Assembly (NCBI GenBank): GCA_964445775.1 | Contig: CAYUMH010000006.1 | Location: 25,258 to 89,257, forward strand | DNA from: Terrimonas sp964445775 | Lineage (GTDB): Bacteria > Bacteroidota > Bacteroidia > Chitinophagales > Chitinophagaceae | Length of the DNA: 64,000 nucleotides | Direction of reading: 5' to 3' | Made by a program: the position numbers and the translations under genes | Shown: piece by piece, positions 61,201 to 64,000 of the stretch | How positions within the stretch are numbered: position 1 is the stretch's first letter | Layout of the letters: the number at the start of each line of letters is the position of its first letter | The notes under the pieces: generated by a model | What the model was told of the DNA's origin: nothing | The model's input: the letters and a program-made list of their open reading frames with translations, nothing else | The model's database searches: none

Positions 61201-64000
61201 ATCGAATACTGGGTGCAGGATCCGTTTATTAATAACCCATCCAGCCCGGGAGGTAAACTGTATTTTAACTTAGGTAATATTTCGGAGGATGTATTAAAAG
61301 ATGGTAAACGCCAGTATGAAAATGGTTTGCCTACGCCTAATAATCCCGGTGCTAAAGTTGATGAAACAACCGTATGGGGTAAAGTGCCTGCCAACCCCAT
61401 GCAGATAACCAATGCCTTTAATATTGATGAGGCGGACAGGATACACCAGGACGTGGGTTTTGACGGCTTATCGGATGAAGAAGAGCGGGTGAAATTTGCC
61501 GCTTATTTAAATAGTCTGCCTCCTGGTGCCGCGGCAGCAGCACAGGCCGACCCATCTAACGATAACTTTAAACCTTACCGTGATGCTTCTTACGATGCTA
61601 CCAATGCCGGCATCCTGGAACGTTACATGAATGTAAACAACCCGCATGGTAACTCCCCGGTTAACAATGGTAACAGCCAGTTTGTAAATGCTTTTACCCA
61701 GTATCCTGATGCCGAGGAACTGAACCGTGACAATACATTGAATGAGGCCGAAGAGTATTTTCAGTATTCGGTAGATATGAAACCCTTTATGACAGTGGGT
61801 ACCAACTTTATCACCGATGTGCGTGAGGTACAGGTACAACTGGCCAATGGTAATACCTCCATGGTAAAATGGTACTTGTTCCGTATACCCATTAAAGATT
61901 ATGAAAGTAAAGTGGGTAATATCCCTGACTTTAAATCCATCCGTTTTATCCGTATGTTCATGACCGGCTTTAACGATGAGCAGGTGGTACTGCGTTTTGG
62001 TAAACTGGAACTGGTGCGTAACCAATGGCGTCAATATCAATATAAAATTGATACTACCGGTAACTATACCAATATACCCACAAACGATCCTACACAGTTT
62101 AATACATTAGCTGTTAACCTGGAAGAAAATGACCAGCGTCAGCCTGTAAAATATGTAATGCCTCCGGGTGTGGACAGGCAACAACAGATCAGTAATAATA
62201 ATGTACAACTGTTTTTAAATGAGCAGGCATTAAGTGTACAGTTATGTGACCTGCCAAAAGGTGAAACAAGGGGCGTGTTTAAAAACATGAACCTGGACAT
62301 GCGCCAATATGGTAAACTGCGCATGTTTATCCATGCCGAAAGCCGTGGCTTTGGTGGCGCGGATGTATTACGTGATAATGACCTCTCTGCGGTTATCAGG
62401 ATCGGTAGTGACTTACAGGGTAACTATTATGAAGTAAAAATTCCGTTGAAGAAAACAGCCTTTGGATCTACGGATAGCTTGGCTATCTGGCCGGAACTGA
62501 ATAACCTGGACTTTGACCTGAATATACTGACCAAATTAAAAATGACCAGGAACAGCAGCGGTAATAACGCCTCTCTTTATTATAAAGAAGTGGATGCTGC
62601 TACCGGCCGTAGTTATGCCATCATCGGTAATCCTAACCTGGGTGAAGTACGGTCCATGTTAATGGCCGTAGAAAATACCCAGCTCGAAACGGCCTGTGCC
62701 GAGGTTTGGTTTAACGAACTGCGTTTCTCCAACTTAGATGAAGATGGTGGTTGGGCAGCTACCGGCCGTGTGGACATCACCCTGGCCGACCTGGGGCGTA
62801 TCACCGTATCGGGATCGGCGAGGAGTGCCGGCTTTGGTACGCTGGAGCAAAGGGTGAATGAAAGAAGCCGGGAGGATGTATATAATATAGATGTGGCAGC
62901 TAATATTGATGCCGGCAAACTATTACCTAAAAGCGCTTTATTACAAATACCGGTATATGCGGGCTACAGCCGTATGGTAAGCACACCGGAGTACGATCCG
63001 TTTGACCTGGATATAAAATACCGCGATAAATTAAGAGCAGCCAATGCGGCTGACCGCGATTCCATCAAGGCGCAGGCGCAGGACGTAACCACCATTAAAA
63101 CAGTAAACTTTACCAATGTAAAGAAAATGCTGAAGCCGGGTAAAAAGCCACAATTGTGGAGCTTATCCAACTTTGATGTGAGTTACTCTTATATTAATAC
63201 CACCAGGTACAATCCTTTAATTGAGCATGAAGAGCTGGAGCGTACCCGTGCCGCCCTGGGTTATAACTATATGATACAGCCCAAATTTGTAGAGCCGTTT
63301 AAACGGCTTATCAAATCCAATTCAAAATGGCTCACTTTTATTAAAGAATTTAACTTTAATTACCTGCCTTCACAATTATCATTTAAGGCCGATGTGTACC
63401 GCCAGTTCGGCGCCATCCGCCCTCGTAATATTGGAGGTGGTAAATATAAAATACCGGAAACCTATGACAAGTATTTCACTTTCGACCGGTACTATATTTT
63501 ACAGTGGGACCTGACCAAGTCTATTAATATCAACTTCAATGCAACTAACTATGCCCGTATTGACGAACCATTTGGACGCATTGATACCAAAGAGAAAAAA
63601 GATTCGGTAAGAAGTAATTTATTTAAAGGTGGCCGGAATACGCAATACCTGCAGGACCTGACCATTGGATACCGTTTGCCAATGGAGAAATTCCCTTTAC
63701 TGGACTGGACTACCGGACGGTTTACATACAAAACATCGTATAACTGGTTAGCGGCTTCTTTACTGGCACGTGAACTGGGTAATACCTTGTCCAATACACA
63801 AACCCGAACTTTCAATGCCGAATTGAACTTTGAGCAGTTGTATAGCAAGAACAGGTTCTTACGTGCCGTGAATTCCGAGCCTCAGCCACGTAACCCAAAT
63901 AGTAAGGGACAAAATGGTGTGGCCCCGGATCAGCCGGCAACGCCAAAAGTAAAAGCGCCGCCAATTGTTATTACCGATTCTATGCGGGCTACCATGAGCA
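58249..64000 (+). CDS. sprA: Cell surface protein SprA, N-terminal 1917 codons (type IX secretion/gliding)
   Basis: The frame is open from GTG 58249 to the right edge, so this is a very large protein cut by the window. It begins with a signal peptide (VVTIFILLTCQFAYAGFF). The beta-rich SprA landmarks follow: MSMDEFLRMQ-like FSMDEFLRMQGEEDEREYF, IDIKPSGYVDMLVGYQGQ and QFQLGNVAFNSKGTLIPSVN. Later come SGVIFIDDFEGTRANIDLRF and repeated barrel strands. SprA forms the giant outer-membrane translocon barrel of type IX secretion. It follows ruvA, the usual Bacteroidota neighbourhood. The start codon is inferred, as no ATG fits the signal peptide. Confidence 0.95.
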   Translation, partial: MRDNNQNLNTAPIIRTVVTIFILLTCQFAYAGFLPGKNIFDTVPKGNDSLPYPLRDRYGDPYNNRYRNSFDLKDTAFVKRTIEYDPVTKEYYIIEKIGDRYYRSPMTFSMDEFLRMQGEEDEREYFRKRSQLLTNMNRRGYKPRFNIKNEWFNRLIGTGRIDIKPSGYVDMLVGYQGQKINNPTLPERARRNGGLDFDMDARFQVDANIGDKLRLPINYNTAANFEFENQLNLNYLGKDDEIVKQFQLGNVAFNSKGTLIPSVNSLFGVRTQLQFGKLFVTGVLANQRAQRQSMQLQGGAASMDFSLRADEYEENRHFLLSQYFRNNFNNAMSDLPIVKSPAIILRMEVWVTNRTGVTTDTRDVVALMDLGENAPFNPIWGGSADVRAYNKANSLYSTITANPANRSSSNVQNYLSGLGMTAVQEFEKTFARKLQPTDYYFNPQIGFLSLNQPLQPDEVLGVAFQYSYNGQTLQVGEFSQDVPPDSTATSQKVLFLKMLKATSQRTNLPIWDLMMKNVYSVGYGNLERQDFTLDVLYEEPSLGEKRYLPPTDVDPTYEGQPIISLLRLDRLNNQNDPQPDGKFDYIENYTVISQMSRIIFPVLEPFGRDLEYVYNSPAMQQKYLYYPLYDTIKAIAQTYANLNRFKIKGRSKTSSVGGGVGEYQLGFNIPKGSVSVTAGGQILQENIDYEINYDLGTLRVINQSILNSGVPVDIQYENQATFGLQQKNFLGVRLDYLHNKNLTIGATMARLGERPFFVKQAYGEDPVRNTMFGLDVDYRKDIPRLTKWLNRLPFYSSQAMSSITGYAEAAYLKPGHAKQIGKGSSGVIFIDDFEGTRANIDLRFPIISWTLASTPQMFPEATLNNDLAYGYNRAKLAWYNIEPVLQEKSNPNNPLRSDLNELSKFEVRQVLQREIFPNRSLDFGQGLLNTFDLAFYPRNKGPYNFETRPGRIDANNRLTNPSQAWGGIMRNIDQIDFETNNIEYIEYWVQDPFINNPSSPGGKLYFNLGNISEDVLKDGKRQYENGLPTPNNPGAKVDETTVWGKVPANPMQITNAFNIDEADRIHQDVGFDGLSDEEERVKFAAYLNSLPPGAAAAAQADPSNDNFKPYRDASYDATNAGILERYMNVNNPHGNSPVNNGNSQFVNAFTQYPDAEELNRDNTLNEAEEYFQYSVDMKPFMTVGTNFITDVREVQVQLANGNTSMVKWYLFRIPIKDYESKVGNIPDFKSIRFIRMFMTGFNDEQVVLRFGKLELVRNQWRQYQYKIDTTGNYTNIPTNDPTQFNTLAVNLEENDQRQPVKYVMPPGVDRQQQISNNNVQLFLNEQALSVQLCDLPKGETRGVFKNMNLDMRQYGKLRMFIHAESRGFGGADVLRDNDLSAVIRIGSDLQGNYYEVKIPLKKTAFGSTDSLAIWPELNNLDFDLNILTKLKMTRNSSGNNASLYYKEVDAATGRSYAIIGNPNLGEVRSMLMAVENTQLETACAEVWFNELRFSNLDEDGGWAATGRVDITLADLGRITVSGSARSAGFGTLEQRVNERSREDVYNIDVAANIDAGKLLPKSALLQIPVYAGYSRMVSTPEYDPFDLDIKYRDKLRAANAADRDSIKAQAQDVTTIKTVNFTNVKKMLKPGKKPQLWSLSNFDVSYSYINTTRYNPLIEHEELERTRAALGYNYMIQPKFVEPFKRLIKSNSKWLTFIKEFNFNYLPSQLSFKADVYRQFGAIRPRNIGGGKYKIPETYDKYFTFDRYYILQWDLTKSININFNATNYARIDEPFGRIDTKEKKDSVRSNLFKGGRNTQYLQDLTIGYRLPMEKFPLLDWTTGRFTYKTSYNWLAASLLARELGNTLSNTQTRTFNAELNFEQLYSKNRFLRAVNSEPQPRNPNSKGQNGVAPDQPATPKVKAPPIVITDSMRATMS

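Noticed and set aside
1..64000. tRNA and rRNA genes
   Set aside because: No T-loop-like GGTTCGAATCC with a matching acceptor stem and no rRNA-like conserved stretch was seen in any spacer, though a covariance search was not possible.

Overview
The window reads as a chromosomal segment of a Bacteroidota bacterium, most likely of the family Chitinophagaceae (Chitinophaga/Niastella-like). The phylum rests on direct evidence: a SusC/SusD pair, sprA next to ruvA, a fused CcoN-CcoO oxidase subunit, futalosine-pathway menaquinone genes, a queuine transglycosylase lacking the zinc cysteines, and promoters of the TTTG / TAnnTTTG type. The family is an inference from overall gene flavour. Coding density is high. 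No rRNA or tRNA gene, CRISPR array or prophage was seen. A run of 100 N at 34737-34836 is an assembly gap inside a tandem repeat.

Layout. 1-3784: tail of a polysaccharide-type nutrient uptake locus (SusC end, SusD-like lipoprotein, DUF1735 lipoprotein). 3888-8954: DUF3467 protein, a secreted orphan, radC, a small membrane protein, then prs-rplY-pth and a fumarylacetoacetase-family hydrolase. 9032-14398: pckA (minus strand) and, divergently, pepP-pssA-purS and rsmI. 14433-15063: a REP-associated tyrosine transposase framed by copies of one palindrome. 15444-22450: M1 peptidase, a LuxR-type response regulator bracketed by inverted repeats, rsmG, a glycosyltransferase, tgt and another response regulator. 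22505-30465: methyltransferase, a 665-base structured intergenic region, a paralogous response regulator, class IV aminotransferase, cupin, mqnB-mqnD, two tandem 6-pyruvoyltetrahydropterin synthase-type genes, folE and fabD. 30543-40081: serine hydrolases, a TPR histidine kinase with its response regulator, an 83-bp tandem repeat array, GNAT acetyltransferase, a Cys/Met-metabolism PLP enzyme and fabH.

40354-49256 is a complete cbb3-type cytochrome oxidase locus: copper P-type ATPase, ccoS, fused ccoNO, a CcoQ-like subunit, single-heme ccoP, ccoG, a FixH-like protein and a SafE/DsbD_2 membrane protein. ccoS and the CcoQ-like gene encode only 54 and 52 residues. A TGAT-N4-ATCA palindrome (FNR/CRP-like) lies just upstream. 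49352-53729 (minus) is an apparent operon of a TonB-dependent receptor, a secreted helical protein, two related multi-pass membrane proteins and a small winged-helix regulator. It is the best candidate here for an undescribed system.

53927-64000: VanZ-like protein, a LytS/LytTR two-component pair, two small membrane or secreted proteins, ruvA, and the first 1917 codons of sprA (type IX secretion/gliding), which runs off the right edge.

Intergenic DNA carries several dispersed repeat families: a two-hairpin element (40141 and 57159), a GC-rich element of about 115 bp (39959 and 53808), TTGAACC-type repeats and TATACTA-type repeats. The last are the same kind of sequence as the 83-bp array.
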